A stretch of 64,000 bases of DNA from Bog-159 sp963785255 (GTDB lineage Bacteria; Acidobacteriota; Terriglobia; Bryobacterales; Bryobacteraceae), in NCBI GenBank assembly GCA_963785255.1, contig CAWAUR010000017.1:372001-436000 (forward strand), written 5' to 3'. Shown one piece after another: positions 24,501 through 32,417 of the stretch. Every line of letters begins with the position of its first letter. The first letter of the stretch is position 1. The notes below the pieces were generated by a model. It was not told the DNA's origin. It saw nothing but the letters and a program-made list of their open reading frames with translations, and ran no database searches. A program made the translations under genes and the position numbers.

Positions 24501-24995
24501 CGACGTGACTACGAAATCGTACGGATTGCGCGTGAGCGACGGCAGTTCGGTCATGTCCTGCGTGTTGATGGTTTGCGTGATGGTTTGCGTCTCGGTGTTG
24601 ACGGTGACCGCGGTTTCACTCACTTCCACGACCGTTTCGGACTTGCCGACTTCCAGTTTCAACTCGAGACCGATCTTGCTGCCGACCGTGACGGTGGTTT
24701 TTTCCTTCAGGGTCGAGAAACCGGCTGCCGACACCGTGACGGTGTAATCGTCGGGCAGCAAGTTTGTAAACGTGAAGTTGCCGCCGGCGTCCGTGGTCTG
24801 GACGCGTTCGGCGCCGGTGGCCGTCGCCCTGACTGTAACCGTCGCGCCGGGTATAAAAGCCCCGGTAGGATCCTGAACGGTGCCGACGATCTGGCCCGTT
24901 TCGGCTTGTCCAAAGGCGCTGATTGCGCCAAAGCACAGCACGGCCAAGATCGCTAGTAAAAATGTAAACCTAATCCCTGTTAGACGTAGAGTCAT
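21564..24995 (-). CDS. TonB-dependent outer-membrane receptor, acidobacterial Oar-like type
   Basis: 1143 residues. The signal peptide (FTFLLAILAVLCFGAISAFG) precedes a carboxypeptidase-regulatory-like beta-sandwich (residues about 30-115, GTVQDPTGAFIPGATVTVRA..GNFTFTNLLPDDYTVTV). A plug domain follows (NPYDFVV..GLRSAGTNVMLDGVANND, EYGRADAGVVNVTTKSGTNAFHG), then a large 22-strand-type barrel ending in ..DIQIGAKVIF with the terminal Phe used by the BAM machinery. Such receptors import large substrates, often oligosaccharides or peptides; the substrate is unknown and no SusD partner is adjacent. The ATG at 24995 follows AAGGGGATACAAGC on the minus strand. Confidence 0.92.
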   Translation of the reverse strand: MTLRLTGIRFTFLLAILAVLCFGAISAFGQAETGQIVGTVQDPTGAFIPGATVTVRATATGAERVQTTDAGGNFTFTNLLPDDYTVTVSAAGFSTLKEKTTVTVGSKIGLELKLEVGKSETVVEVSETAVTVNTETQTITQTINTQDMTELPSLTRNPYDFVVTSGNVSEDDPSGRGVGVAMNGLRSAGTNVMLDGVANNDEFTASVGQMVPLDSVQEMGIITNNFTAEYGRADAGVVNVTTKSGTNAFHGTLYEFNRVSDLASNSFNNNAYSLDKPEYVRNQFGYSLGGPIKKDKLFFFSNTEWTRVRSVANDIVLVPDPDLIAASAPLTQQAFGQFGKLRTDATVLTQYSRQGMVNAGIGDPCQNASSGGPCQSYSMTQPMFDLVQFSVPSDSGAGTPQNTWDTVNRIDYNVNDKTQIYGRYAIYSESDFAGSISNNAYSGYDTGQTVYNNSVVVSGTHTFSPRFVSQTKLDFNRFNTDQPVASTGVVPDYYLGSGESATTIGPYAVNLPGYLPTAPGSGIPFGGPQNFGEVYQDFSYTKGKHELRFGGTAEYLRDNRTFGAYEENTEILGTTPGIGLDNLLLGQLQEDQIAIYPQGKYPCINNVQTPSCTLTLPVTSPTFERSNRYHEYALYFQDSWKVTPRVTVNMGLRWEYFGVQHNVNANLDSNFYPGSGATVQEQIASGVVDIAPQSPIGELWQPSKKNFGPRVGFAWDVFGDGKTSFRGGYGIGYERNFGNVTYNVLFNPPNYAVVELQQGVGGVGTIPLSVGNFPAYLSGTGTAALPPSELRAVQPNIPQAYAHLISASLEHQFGNAQHVELDYSGSIGRNLYDIADTNVPGMGNIYLGIPCTPGDFSGDANSCLAKLNNQYSAINRRGGAGISNYNAMNVRYDIQDIKHSGLTLRMNYTWSHAMDELSDTFSSSFNQFNLGYTDAFNPSLDYGPAEFDNRHRVAISGIWDVPFTRSLHGAAKSILDGWELAPIFTARTGAPYNIYDLNNCLCYVYPRVASNALIPTTGSRTPGGSPNTFNVYNFTTVDESYVNPITGSSDFGPWPADTTGRDYFHNAGTWNLNLGMYKNTRITERATLQLRLEAYNAFNHANYSVNTGSAYVYGCATSGCASGPITGSYSGNRDIQIGAKVIF

Positions 24996-25310
24996 GCTTG
25001 TATCCCCTTGAACCACAAGAATAAACCTGCGGCCGGCCGAAGCCAGCCGAACCGTTCAAACTTCAATTGAATAGCTTTACGCTCAAGCGGCGGCGAACAG
25101 AAGATGTAGTGCGCCATGCCCCCAAAAGCGACAGCGCTACTCGCGATGACAACCGCTCCAGTATGCTCCGTTGAATACTGGAATAAGACCTTGATCAGCC
25201 GAAGTGTACTACCTCGTGCGATTGATTGCAACAGCAAAATCGTCGAAACGAAGGTTTTCTGCGCTGGATTGCAAAAAAAGACGGTGCTGCTAAGGGTACT
25301 AGAACGCCAT
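24996..25310. other. Upstream region of the TonB receptor gene
   Basis: No supported gene in about 315 bp. It contains a small hairpin CCAGTAT..ATACTGG (25152-25176) and AT-rich stretches that could hold the receptor promoter. I cannot assign -35/-10 boxes with confidence. Confidence 0.4.
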
Positions 25311-25419
25311 TGTGGGGCAGGCTCGTAGCCTGCGGCGGCCTCGTAGGCCGCCCCTACTACCATAGCAATGTCCAGCAGGCGGCCTACGAGGCCGCCGCAG
25401 GCAGGGTGCCTGCCCCACA
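25311..25419. repeat. Dispersed palindromic repeat, family B (large two-sided copy)
   Basis: TGTGGGGCAGGCTCGTAGCC... (from 25311) and ...GGGTGCCTGCCCCACAA (to 25419) are complementary ends. Inner arms GGCGGCCTCGTAGGCCGCC and GGCGGCCTACGAGGCCGCC pair as well. The whole is a near-perfect cruciform like those at 56115 and 59210. It ends two bases before the stop of the aldo/keto reductase. Confidence 0.85.
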
Positions 25420-25421
25420 AT

Positions 25422-26198
25422 TTACCCGTAAATCGCGTCGCCTACGCGGCGCATCCAGGCGAGTTCCTCGGCGGACATGGGGCCGCGGCGCAACGCTTCC
25501 AGCGCCTGATCGAATTGCGCCGCGTTGGCCGGTCCCGTCATGCAGACATTTACCGCAGGCTGCGTCAGCACGAAGCGATAGCAATCGGCGGCGGTGGGAA
25601 TCTTTTCGCCGGTGGGAATGCGTTTGTGGCCCAACAATTGCCGCCAACTGGTGGCCGTGAAGGAAACCAATCCGGGCGGATCGTGCGCGATCAGGCGCGG
25701 AAAAACTTCGCGCTCCGCGCCGCGATGCACGGCGTTGTAGCGCACGTGGAAGATATCGAATTGCGGATCGGCGGCGAGCTGCGCGATCAGCGGACGGTTG
25801 TGCGTGGAGACTGCCAGGTAACGCACCAGACCGCGTTCCTTCAATTTGCGGCAGGCATCCAGGATGCGCGCGGGTGGCATGCCGTTCCACAATCCCAGCA
25901 GTAGCGCGTCGGTGTAATCGAAGCGCAGAGCCCGTAGCGCGCGCTCCAGGCTGGGCGCGATCAGCGAGGCCATGCGCGAATACGATTGCGTCACCAGCAG
26001 AAACTTATCGCGATGGGGCGCCAGTGCGCGCAGGCCGTCGCCAAACGAACCGCGGCGGATACTGCCCCAGTAGAAATAATTGACGCCATGATCGAAAGCC
26101 CGTTGGATCGTGCTGGCGGGAGCGCCATAGCTGGCGGCCAGGCCAAGGCGGCCGACCTCGATGCCCGTGCGCCCGAGAACCGCGCGATCGAATGACAT
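25422..26198 (-). CDS. Aldo/keto reductase family protein
   Basis: 258-residue cytoplasmic NAD(P)H-dependent oxidoreductase with a TIM barrel. Visible family features: LGRTGIEVGRLGLA at the N-terminus, IQRAFDHGVNYFYWG (catalytic Tyr region), SLERALRALRFDYTDALLLG (SLxRLxxDYxDLxxxH-like strand), GLVRYLAVSTHNRPL and the late TGPANAAQFDQALEAL. It is shorter than typical family members (about 310-330), and the strand that usually carries the active-site His ends in LLLGLWNG instead of LLHxW. Activity is therefore uncertain and the substrate unknown. It reads after the GNAT gene with 10 nt between, a likely operon. Confidence 0.8.
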   Translation of the reverse strand: MSFDRAVLGRTGIEVGRLGLAASYGAPASTIQRAFDHGVNYFYWGSIRRGSFGDGLRALAPHRDKFLLVTQSYSRMASLIAPSLERALRALRFDYTDALLLGLWNGMPPARILDACRKLKERGLVRYLAVSTHNRPLIAQLAADPQFDIFHVRYNAVHRGAEREVFPRLIAHDPPGLVSFTATSWRQLLGHKRIPTGEKIPTAADCYRFVLTQPAVNVCMTGPANAAQFDQALEALRRGPMSAEELAWMRRVGDAIYG

Positions 26199-26208
26199 AG
26201 ACTTGATT

Positions 26209-26724
26209 CTAACCGAGCATCAGCAGGTAATAATCTTCATCCACATACCTGCCTGCGACGAGCAAGGCGCGCGGCTCGCGGCCAAACGCCACGAATCCGA
26301 GCGACTCATCGAGGCGGCGTGCGGCGGCTTGTTCGGCGCTTACGGTGAGCACGATCTGCGCCAATCCTGGCGTGGCGCGGGCGCGTTCTATGAGGCGGCG
26401 CATCAACTGCCGGCCGATGCCGCAACCGCGGGATGCGGCGGTCACGTAGACGCCCCAGACACGGCCCTTGTGACGCGATTTCAGCTCCTGCTCGCGATAG
26501 AATCCGGCCACGCCGGCGAGCGCCTCTCCGCGAAACGCGCCCATCATGAAGCTTCCGGGCGCGGCTCCCGCAATCCGCGCGGCGACCGTTTCCACACTGC
26601 TTCGGCGATGGTCTTCCGCGGCCGAGGAGCAGGCTTGCGGCTCGCGCTCCAACGCTTCCAGGCGCAGACGCCACCATGCGACGGCATCCTGCGCGGTGAG
26701 TTCGCGAATTTCGAGCGATTCCAT
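26209..26724 (-). CDS. GNAT-family N-acetyltransferase
   Basis: 171 residues from ATG 26724. The acetyl-CoA-binding motif is ASRGCGIGRQLMRRLIERAR (R-G-x-G-I-G), preceded by GRVWGVYVTAA and followed by AARRLDESLGFVAFG, with IRELTAQDAVAWWRLRLEAL at the N-terminus. These are the standard GNAT motifs D, A and B. The acceptor substrate is unknown. An in-frame upstream start at 26745 would add seven residues without better support. Likely cotranscribed with the aldo/keto reductase. Confidence 0.87.
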   Translation of the reverse strand: MESLEIRELTAQDAVAWWRLRLEALEREPQACSSAAEDHRRSSVETVAARIAGAAPGSFMMGAFRGEALAGVAGFYREQELKSRHKGRVWGVYVTAASRGCGIGRQLMRRLIERARATPGLAQIVLTVSAEQAAARRLDESLGFVAFGREPRALLVAGRYVDEDYYLLMLG

Positions 26725-26777
26725 GGCTTCTTGTGAAGCGGCCAAGCCTGGCGCAACTTTTTACATTGTGCCACCGC

Positions 26778-26880
26778 TGTGGGGCAGGCACTCTGCCAGG
26801 CACTCTGCCTGCGCGGGCCTCGTAGGCCCGCTCTTCGGCGCGCGAAGTGCGCCCTGGACAGGCCAGGAGGCCTGTCCTAC
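26778..26880 (+). repeat. Dispersed palindromic repeat, family B (full copy)
   Basis: Same modules as the 8279 and 10910 copies, with the first module partly duplicated (GGCACTCTGCC twice). It separates the divergent GNAT and S46 peptidase genes. Confidence 0.85.
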
Positions 26881-26903
26881 CTATCGTATCCGGACTTAAG
26901 CCG

Positions 26904-26931
26904 TATAATAGTATTTAATCCCGATTTGGAG
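26904..26931 (+). promoter_or_regulatory. -10 box and ribosome binding site of the S46 peptidase gene
   Basis: TATAAT at 26904-26909 in an AT-rich stretch (GTATAATAGTATTTAATC) and GGAG at 26928-26931, 8 nt before the ATG at 26940. The -35 region, which overlaps the end of the family-B repeat, has no good consensus. Confidence 0.5.
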
Positions 26932-26939
26932 TCCCCCCT

Positions 26940-29018
26940 ATGCATTTACCGGAACTTCGCCGCCATGCCGCGGCTTTTGCGTCCTGCGCGCTGCTCGCAG
27001 CCTGCTTTCCCCTGGCCGCCGATGAAGGCATGTGGACCTTCGATAATCCGCCCACCAAGCAGTTGGAAGCCAAGTATCATTTCACACCAACCAAGGAATG
27101 GCTCGACCATGTGCGGCTTTCCTGCGTACGACTGAACGACGGCGGCTCGGGATCGTTCGTGAGCGCGCACGGCCTGTTGCTCACCAATCATCACGTGGCG
27201 CGCGGCCAACTGCAAAAGAATTCCACCGCCGAGCACGATTACGTGAAGCTGGGATTTTACGCGGCTACGGAAGCCGAGGAGATGAAGTCGCCGGATCTCG
27301 AAGTGAACGTGCTCATGTCCATGGAAGACGTGACACCGCGGGTGCTGGCGTCCCTGAAGGGCACCAAGACGCCGGAGGAAGAATTCGCCAAGCGCAAAGC
27401 CGTGATCGCCGATATCGAGCGCGAGAGCATGGATAAGACCGGCCTTCGTTCGGACGTAGTGACTCTCTATCAAGGCGGCGAATACTGGCTCTATCGGTAT
27501 AAGAAGTACACGGATGTGCGGCTGGTGTTCGCGCCCGAGGATCAGACGGCGTTCTTCGGCGGCGATCCGGATAACTTCACTTATCCGCGCTACGACCTGG
27601 ATATGGCGCTGTTCCGCGTTTACGAGAACGGCAAACCCATCGAGACCAAGGACCATTTGAAGTGGAATCCCAAGGGCGCCGGCGATGGCGAGTTAGTATT
27701 TGTGTCCGGGCATCCAGGTAGCACGCAGCGGCTCGACACAGTGGCGCAGCTCGAATTCGAGCGCGACTCCGTGGAACCCGTCATCCTGAAGCTTTTGAAG
27801 AACCGCATTGAAGTTTTGCAGCAGTATGGCGCGCGGGGTCCCGAGCAGGCGCGCCAGGTGGCGTCCAACATCTTCGGCCTGCAGAATAGCGTGAAAGCCA
27901 TCCAGGGCCGCTACACCGGGCTGCTCGACAAGAATGTAATGGACAAAAAGCGCAGCGACGAGGAAGAGTTCAAAGCCAAGGTGATGGCCAATCCCGAGTG
28001 GAAGGAGGCTTACGGCGGCGCCTGGGCGGCCATCGCGGAGGCCGTGCAAAAAGCGGCGCCGCGCATGAAGGAGCAGTTTTATCACAGCACCGATTCGCAG
28101 CTGGCTAATGTAGCCGCCACGATTGTCGACTATGTAGCCGAGATCAAGAAGCCGGATGGCGAGCGGCTGGCCGGCTATCACGAGGCGCAATTGCAGTCCA
28201 TGAAGCAGCGCCTGTTCTCCCCCGCGCCGATTTATCCGGCCATGGAGATCGCGCGTATGACCGGCGCGCTCGAACTGGACATGGCGGCCCTCGGACCGGA
28301 CGATCCGTTCCTCAAGATCGTGCTCAACGGCCGCTCGCCGAAGGAGGCCGCGACGGAAACCATCAATGGCACCAAACTCGCCGATCCCGCGGTTCGCAAG
28401 CAACTGATCGAAGGCGGACAAGCGGCGGTGGACGCTTCCACCGATCCCATGATCGTGCTGCAGCGCAAGCTCGATCCGCTACGCCGCGAAGTGATCAAGT
28501 GGATGGAGGATAACGTCGAGAGCGTGGAAGAGGAAGCCGGCGAGAAGTTGGGCAAGGCGCGTTTCGCCGCTTACGGCAAGACGACTTATCCCGATGCCAC
28601 TTTCACTTTGCGGCTGTCTTATGGCCAGGTGAAGGGCTATCCCATGAATGGCACCGAAGCGCCTTACAAGACGACTTTCTACGGCTTATGGGATCGCGCC
28701 AGCAGCTTCGACTTCGAAGGTCCGTTTTATATGACCGCGCGTTGGAAGGAAAACCGCGACAAGCTGGATCTGTCGACGCCGTTCAACTTCGTGACGACGA
28801 ACGATATTATCGGCGGCAATTCCGGTTCGCCGGTGATTAATCGGAATGCCGACATTGTGGGTTTGATTTTCGACGGCAACATTGAATCGCTGGTCGGCGA
28901 TTTCGTCTACGATGGCACCACCAATCGGGCCGTGGCGGTGCACACGGCAGCCATGACCGAAGCGCTCAGCAAGCTGTACGGGGCGCAGCGTCTGGTCGAT
29001 GAACTGATGGGCGAGTAG
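26940..29018 (+). CDS. S46-family dipeptidyl peptidase (DPP7/DPP11 type)
   Basis: 692-residue exported serine exopeptidase that removes N-terminal dipeptides. After a signal peptide (AAFASCALLAACFPLA) the family opening GMWTFDNPP and the catalytic His85 in SAHGLLLTNHHVARGQL are clear. The middle carries FFGGDPDNFTYPRYDLDMALFRVYENG (catalytic Asp region), and the nucleophile is Ser628 in NDIIGGNSGSPVIN. In the characterised enzymes a residue 18 positions after the nucleophile sets P1 preference (Gly in DPP7, Arg in DPP11). Here it is Gly646 (IFDGN), pointing to hydrophobic P1. Length is as expected. A -10 box and GGAG precede it. Confidence 0.92.
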   Translation: MHLPELRRHAAAFASCALLAACFPLAADEGMWTFDNPPTKQLEAKYHFTPTKEWLDHVRLSCVRLNDGGSGSFVSAHGLLLTNHHVARGQLQKNSTAEHDYVKLGFYAATEAEEMKSPDLEVNVLMSMEDVTPRVLASLKGTKTPEEEFAKRKAVIADIERESMDKTGLRSDVVTLYQGGEYWLYRYKKYTDVRLVFAPEDQTAFFGGDPDNFTYPRYDLDMALFRVYENGKPIETKDHLKWNPKGAGDGELVFVSGHPGSTQRLDTVAQLEFERDSVEPVILKLLKNRIEVLQQYGARGPEQARQVASNIFGLQNSVKAIQGRYTGLLDKNVMDKKRSDEEEFKAKVMANPEWKEAYGGAWAAIAEAVQKAAPRMKEQFYHSTDSQLANVAATIVDYVAEIKKPDGERLAGYHEAQLQSMKQRLFSPAPIYPAMEIARMTGALELDMAALGPDDPFLKIVLNGRSPKEAATETINGTKLADPAVRKQLIEGGQAAVDASTDPMIVLQRKLDPLRREVIKWMEDNVESVEEEAGEKLGKARFAAYGKTTYPDATFTLRLSYGQVKGYPMNGTEAPYKTTFYGLWDRASSFDFEGPFYMTARWKENRDKLDLSTPFNFVTTNDIIGGNSGSPVINRNADIVGLIFDGNIESLVGDFVYDGTTNRAVAVHTAAMTEALSKLYGAQRLVDELMGE

Positions 29019-29087
29019 GACAGGCCTCCTGGCCTGTCCATGCGGCAGACGATGCAAATGAGAGGGCGGCCTCGTAAGCCGCCCTAC
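29019..29087. repeat. Family-B repeat arms after the S46 peptidase
   Basis: GGACAGGCCTCCTGGCCTGTCC (29018-29039, a perfect palindrome with a small loop) and AGGGCGGCCTCGTAAGCCGCCCT (29063-29085). The first begins at the peptidase stop codon and can terminate it; the second overlaps the end of the small minus-strand gene. Confidence 0.75.
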
Positions 29088-29236
29088 TCCTCCACGCGGG
29101 TAAAACTGGTCAACTCGGCGGATCGCACGCCGTAAATCTTCACGATCTGCCGGCAGATATCGCTGCCCAACCGTTCCGGCCGATCCTCCTCGTCGTGCTC
29201 CACCACCACTTTGAAAAACAGATTCGTTCGCTGCAT
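29084..29236 (-). CDS. Small conserved-looking protein of unknown function (50 aa)
   Basis: Not a family I recognise. The frame starts at ATG 29236 after a good SD (AAAGGGATAGCCT on the minus strand) and ends TAG 29084. The protein (MQRTNLFFKVVVEHDEEDRP ... VKIYGVRSAELTSFTRVEE) is charged, with a beta-alpha-beta look, and its third positions are strongly G/C like its neighbours. It is divergent from the Cys-rich protein, with only 18 bp between start codons, so promoters must overlap the opposite coding regions. Confidence 0.55.
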   Translation of the reverse strand: MQRTNLFFKVVVEHDEEDRPERLGSDICRQIVKIYGVRSAELTSFTRVEE

Positions 29237-29254
29237 AGGCTATCCCTTTATACT

Positions 29255-29905
29255 ATGGAAATGACTTGCGCAATATGCCGTGTCCGCAAACCCAAACGCT
29301 TCTGCCCGGGCGTGCACGGCGACATCTGCACGCTGTGCTGCGGCACCGAGCGGGAGGTCACGGTGGATTGCCCCTTCGATTGCCCGTTCTTGCAGGAGGC
29401 ACGCAAGCATGAGCGTCCGGCGGTGCTCGATCCGCAAACGGTCCCCAACCAGGACATTCGCGTCAGCGAGGAGTTCCTGGAGGACCACCAAATCCTGCTG
29501 CTGGCAGCGGCCAAGGCTCTGATGCAGGCCGCGCTCAATAGCTCGGGCGTGGTGGATTCCGATGTGCGGGATGCCTTGGATGCGATGATCCAAACGCAGC
29601 GTACGCTGCAGAGCGGGTTGTATTACGAGACGCAGCCGGCCAATGTGCTGGCGGGCCGGATCGCGCGTGAAACGCTGCAAGGCTTCCAGGAGTTTCGCGA
29701 AATGGAACATGAAAAGCTAGGTATGACCCAGACGCGCGATTCCGATATCTTAAACATCCTGGTGTTTCTGCAACGTCTGGCGCTCGACCGCAATAACGGG
29801 CGGCCGCGCGGCCGGGCATTTATGGATCTTCTGCGCGATCTGCTGGAGGGCGCCGGCGGGACCATAAGAGAGGTATCGCAGACGCCATCGCTCATCGTGC
29901 CATGA
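29255..29905 (+). CDS. Cysteine-rich putative zinc-binding protein, first gene of the MscS operon
   Basis: 216 residues. The first 43 carry eight cysteines (5, 8, 17, 25, 28, 29, 39, 43; CAICRVRKPKRFCPGVHGD then ICTLCCGTE) that could form one or two zinc knuckles. The rest (residues 60-210) is helical, with DHQILLLAAAKALMQAALNSSG and FLQRLALDRNNGRPRGRAF. No known family is recognised. ATG at 29255 is chosen because the upstream extension overlaps the divergent gene. The TGA overlaps the MscS ATG (ATGA), so the two are translationally coupled, suggesting a role connected with that channel. Confidence 0.65.
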   Translation: MEMTCAICRVRKPKRFCPGVHGDICTLCCGTEREVTVDCPFDCPFLQEARKHERPAVLDPQTVPNQDIRVSEEFLEDHQILLLAAAKALMQAALNSSGVVDSDVRDALDAMIQTQRTLQSGLYYETQPANVLAGRIARETLQGFQEFREMEHEKLGMTQTRDSDILNILVFLQRLALDRNNGRPRGRAFMDLLRDLLEGAGGTIREVSQTPSLIVP

Positions 29906-31635
29906 AGCTGGCGCGGCCCAATCTGACGGTCACCGCCCTGGCGGTGTTGTTGGCGGCGTGCGCGGCCGGATGGTTCGTCACTCGTAATGCGTATTCCGGC
30001 GCGCCCGCAAGGCAGACTTCCCCGGTTGCGCGCGTATCGAAAGTGGACGAGAAACCGCTCGAGACCGCACGCCAATTGGCCACGCTCGCCGATACGCATG
30101 CCGAACGGGAACTGGCGGAACAGGCTGCGCGCCTGGCGGGCCAGGAGGTGGATGAGGATTTTGCCGCCGCCATTCGCGAGGCTGCTACCATCACTGCCCC
30201 GGCGAGCGGACCGTTGCACGATCTGGCTGCGAAAATCGACGCGCTCAAAGCCCGCACGTCCGCGCGGCAGCAGAAGATCGCGCAACTAACCAAGGACGCT
30301 GCATCGAGCAGCGCCGCCGCGGTCCGTTTGGAATTGGCGAACGCGCAGCTTTCCCTCGAGCAGGATGAACTCGACGATGCGCAGCAGGATCTGGCGCGCG
30401 AGGGCGGCGACGAACACGCCAATCTGCAGCGCGCGCAAGAGCAGCACCAGGCTATCCGGCAGGCACCGCTGCCTTTGGGCAAGTTATCGAGCGCCGGTTC
30501 TCCAGGCGCGCTGAAAGAGCAGATCCAGGAATGGTCTTCGCTGAGCGCCAAGCTGGATCAGATCGAAACCGCCAAGCAAGACACGGACCGGAAAGCGGCC
30601 AGTTTGGCGCAAGCCCACAATGCGCTCGAAGGCAAGGTGGCCGCGGCGCCGGCTGCCTCGGATGACGAAGACGACGGCGACGACCCGGCCACCGCGGTGG
30701 CGCAGTTGCGGCACCTGAGCGATCAACGCAAGACCATGATCGACCTGGACAAACGGACGCAGCTTTGCCAGCAACTGAGCGGTGTTTATCAGAAGTGGCT
30801 CCCGCTGGTAGCGGACCGGCGGCGCGGCGTGCTGCATGCCTTGGCCGGATCGATGGGCGCGATACTGGCGATTCTACTGGCCGCGGCGATGGTGAAAGGC
30901 ATTCTGGCGCGGTTCCTGAGCCGCCAGGCCGATCGCAGACGGGTGCATCAGTTGAGCGTGGTCACGCGTATCGGCATCCATACGGTGGCCGTGATTCTCA
31001 TCCTGCTGGTGATTTTCGGCGCGCCCACGCAAACGCCCACCATCATCGGCCTCGCCGGCGCGGGCATGACTGTCGTGATGAAGGATTTCATCGTGGCCTT
31101 CTTCGGCTGGTTCGTGCTGATGGGACGCCATGGGATCGGCTTGGGCGATTGGGTGGAAATCAACGGCGTGGGCGGCGAAGTCATCGAAGTAGGGGTCATG
31201 AAAACCACGCTTCTGGAGATGGGCAACTGGACCAGCACCGGTCATCCGACCGGGCGGCGCGTCAGCTTCATGAACGGTTTCGCCATCGAGGGACATTACT
31301 TCAATTTCTCCACTGCGGGCCAATGGTTGTGGGATGAGTTACAAGTGATACTGCCCGCGGACGGCGATCCCTACCGGTTGGCCGAGCAGCTGGTGGAACG
31401 GGAGACCGAAGAGGACGCCAAGTTGGCGGAGCAGGATTGGACGCGTGTCACCAATCAATATGGCACGCGCGCTTTTTCCGCCCGGCCGGCGGCGGATTTG
31501 CGACCGAGCCAGTCGGGCCTAATCGTGAACGTTCGATATATTACACGCGGGCCATTGCGATATGAAGTGAAATCGCGCCTGTTCACGGGGATTGTGGAAT
31601 TGATGCACGGCGCCGGCAAGGTGGCCACCACATGA
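29902..31635 (+). CDS. Mechanosensitive ion channel (MscS family) with long periplasmic coiled coil
   Basis: 577 residues. An N-terminal signal or anchor segment (LTVTALAVLLAACAAGWFVT) is followed by a long Ala/Gln/Glu-rich helical region (about 45-290) with coiled-coil character. Transmembrane helices follow near 315-335 and 350-375, then the pore-lining helix TPTIIGLAGAGMTVVMKDFIVAFFGWFVL and the beta domain signature GDWVEINGVGGEVIEVGVMKTTLLE. The GxxGxG/Ala pattern of TM3 is kept. It should open under membrane tension and release osmolytes. Overlaps both neighbours by ATGA. The extended periplasmic part is larger than in small MscS proteins. Confidence 0.85.
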   Translation: MKLARPNLTVTALAVLLAACAAGWFVTRNAYSGAPARQTSPVARVSKVDEKPLETARQLATLADTHAERELAEQAARLAGQEVDEDFAAAIREAATITAPASGPLHDLAAKIDALKARTSARQQKIAQLTKDAASSSAAAVRLELANAQLSLEQDELDDAQQDLAREGGDEHANLQRAQEQHQAIRQAPLPLGKLSSAGSPGALKEQIQEWSSLSAKLDQIETAKQDTDRKAASLAQAHNALEGKVAAAPAASDDEDDGDDPATAVAQLRHLSDQRKTMIDLDKRTQLCQQLSGVYQKWLPLVADRRRGVLHALAGSMGAILAILLAAAMVKGILARFLSRQADRRRVHQLSVVTRIGIHTVAVILILLVIFGAPTQTPTIIGLAGAGMTVVMKDFIVAFFGWFVLMGRHGIGLGDWVEINGVGGEVIEVGVMKTTLLEMGNWTSTGHPTGRRVSFMNGFAIEGHYFNFSTAGQWLWDELQVILPADGDPYRLAEQLVERETEEDAKLAEQDWTRVTNQYGTRAFSARPAADLRPSQSGLIVNVRYITRGPLRYEVKSRLFTGIVELMHGAGKVATT

Positions 31636-32417
31636 CGAAGCGTGTGGAAGCGCGCGTTCGGCTGGTCCACTGGCGAGCGGGCGAGGCGGCGGCATTGCTG
31701 GCCACGCTGCGCGCCGCGAAATACGCCGTGGATTACGATGAAGCGGTTGACTCCGAGGGGTTCCGCGGAATTCGCGCGGCGCCACCGGATGCGTTTGTCA
31801 TCGACCTTTCGCGGCTGCCCTCGCATGGCCGGGAAGTAGCCACGTTCTTCCGCGGACAAAAAGCCACTCGCCACGTTCCCATCGTGTTTGTGGGCGGCGA
31901 GCCGGAGAAAGTGGACGCCGTGCGAAAAGTTCTGCCGGATGCGACGTACACGGCGCCCGCGCGACTGCGATCCGCCCTGCGCGCAGCGCTTGCGACACGG
32001 GCCGCGAATCCCGTGGTCCCGGCGCAGATGATGGAGCGCTACACCACGCGCACTACCGCGCAGAAACTGGGCATCGGCGAAGGCTGCCGGGCAGCGCTGA
32101 TCGATCCGCCGCGCAACTATGCGAGCGCGATCGGCCAACTTCCGGCGGGGGCCACCCTGGAGGAAGCGCCCGGTTCGGCCTGCCCGGTGACTCTTTGGTT
32201 CGTGCACGATGCCGTTGGTTGCGCGCACGCGCTGCCCGCGATGCGCAAGCTGGCCACGAAGACGAAGCTCTGGATTGTGTGGCGGAAAGGCTCGGCGCTG
32301 ACGCAGCCGTTCCTGCGCGAATCCGCTGCGGTAGTGGGGCTGGTGGATTACAAGATCTGTTCGGTAAGCGATTCCTGGAGCGCCATGCTATTCGCCCGCA
32401 AGAAAGAACCCCGCTAA
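31632..32417 (+). CDS. Receiver-like domain fused to a DUF3052-type domain
   Basis: 261 residues. Residues 6-115 show the fold pattern of a response-regulator receiver (VRLVHWRAGEAAALLATLRAAKY; PDAFVIDLSRLPSHGREVATFF; VPIVFVGGEPEKVDAVRKVLPDATY), but phosphorylation residues are not convincingly placed, so it may be a pseudo-receiver. Residues about 130-260 match DUF3052 (AQKLGIGEGCRAALIDPPRNY; KTKLWIVWRKGS; TQPFLRESAAVVGLVDYKICSVSDSWSAMLFARK). The function is unknown. Third gene of the operon, overlapping MscS by ATGA; a family-A terminator follows directly. Confidence 0.7.
   Translation: MTKRVEARVRLVHWRAGEAAALLATLRAAKYAVDYDEAVDSEGFRGIRAAPPDAFVIDLSRLPSHGREVATFFRGQKATRHVPIVFVGGEPEKVDAVRKVLPDATYTAPARLRSALRAALATRAANPVVPAQMMERYTTRTTAQKLGIGEGCRAALIDPPRNYASAIGQLPAGATLEEAPGSACPVTLWFVHDAVGCAHALPAMRKLATKTKLWIVWRKGSALTQPFLRESAAVVGLVDYKICSVSDSWSAMLFARKKEPR

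Noticed and set aside
24992..25420. 142-codon minus-strand frame upstream of the TonB receptor
   Set aside because: Its N-terminus is translated from a family-B repeat and the remainder shows no domain or codon signature; the receptor ATG at 24995 lies at its end.
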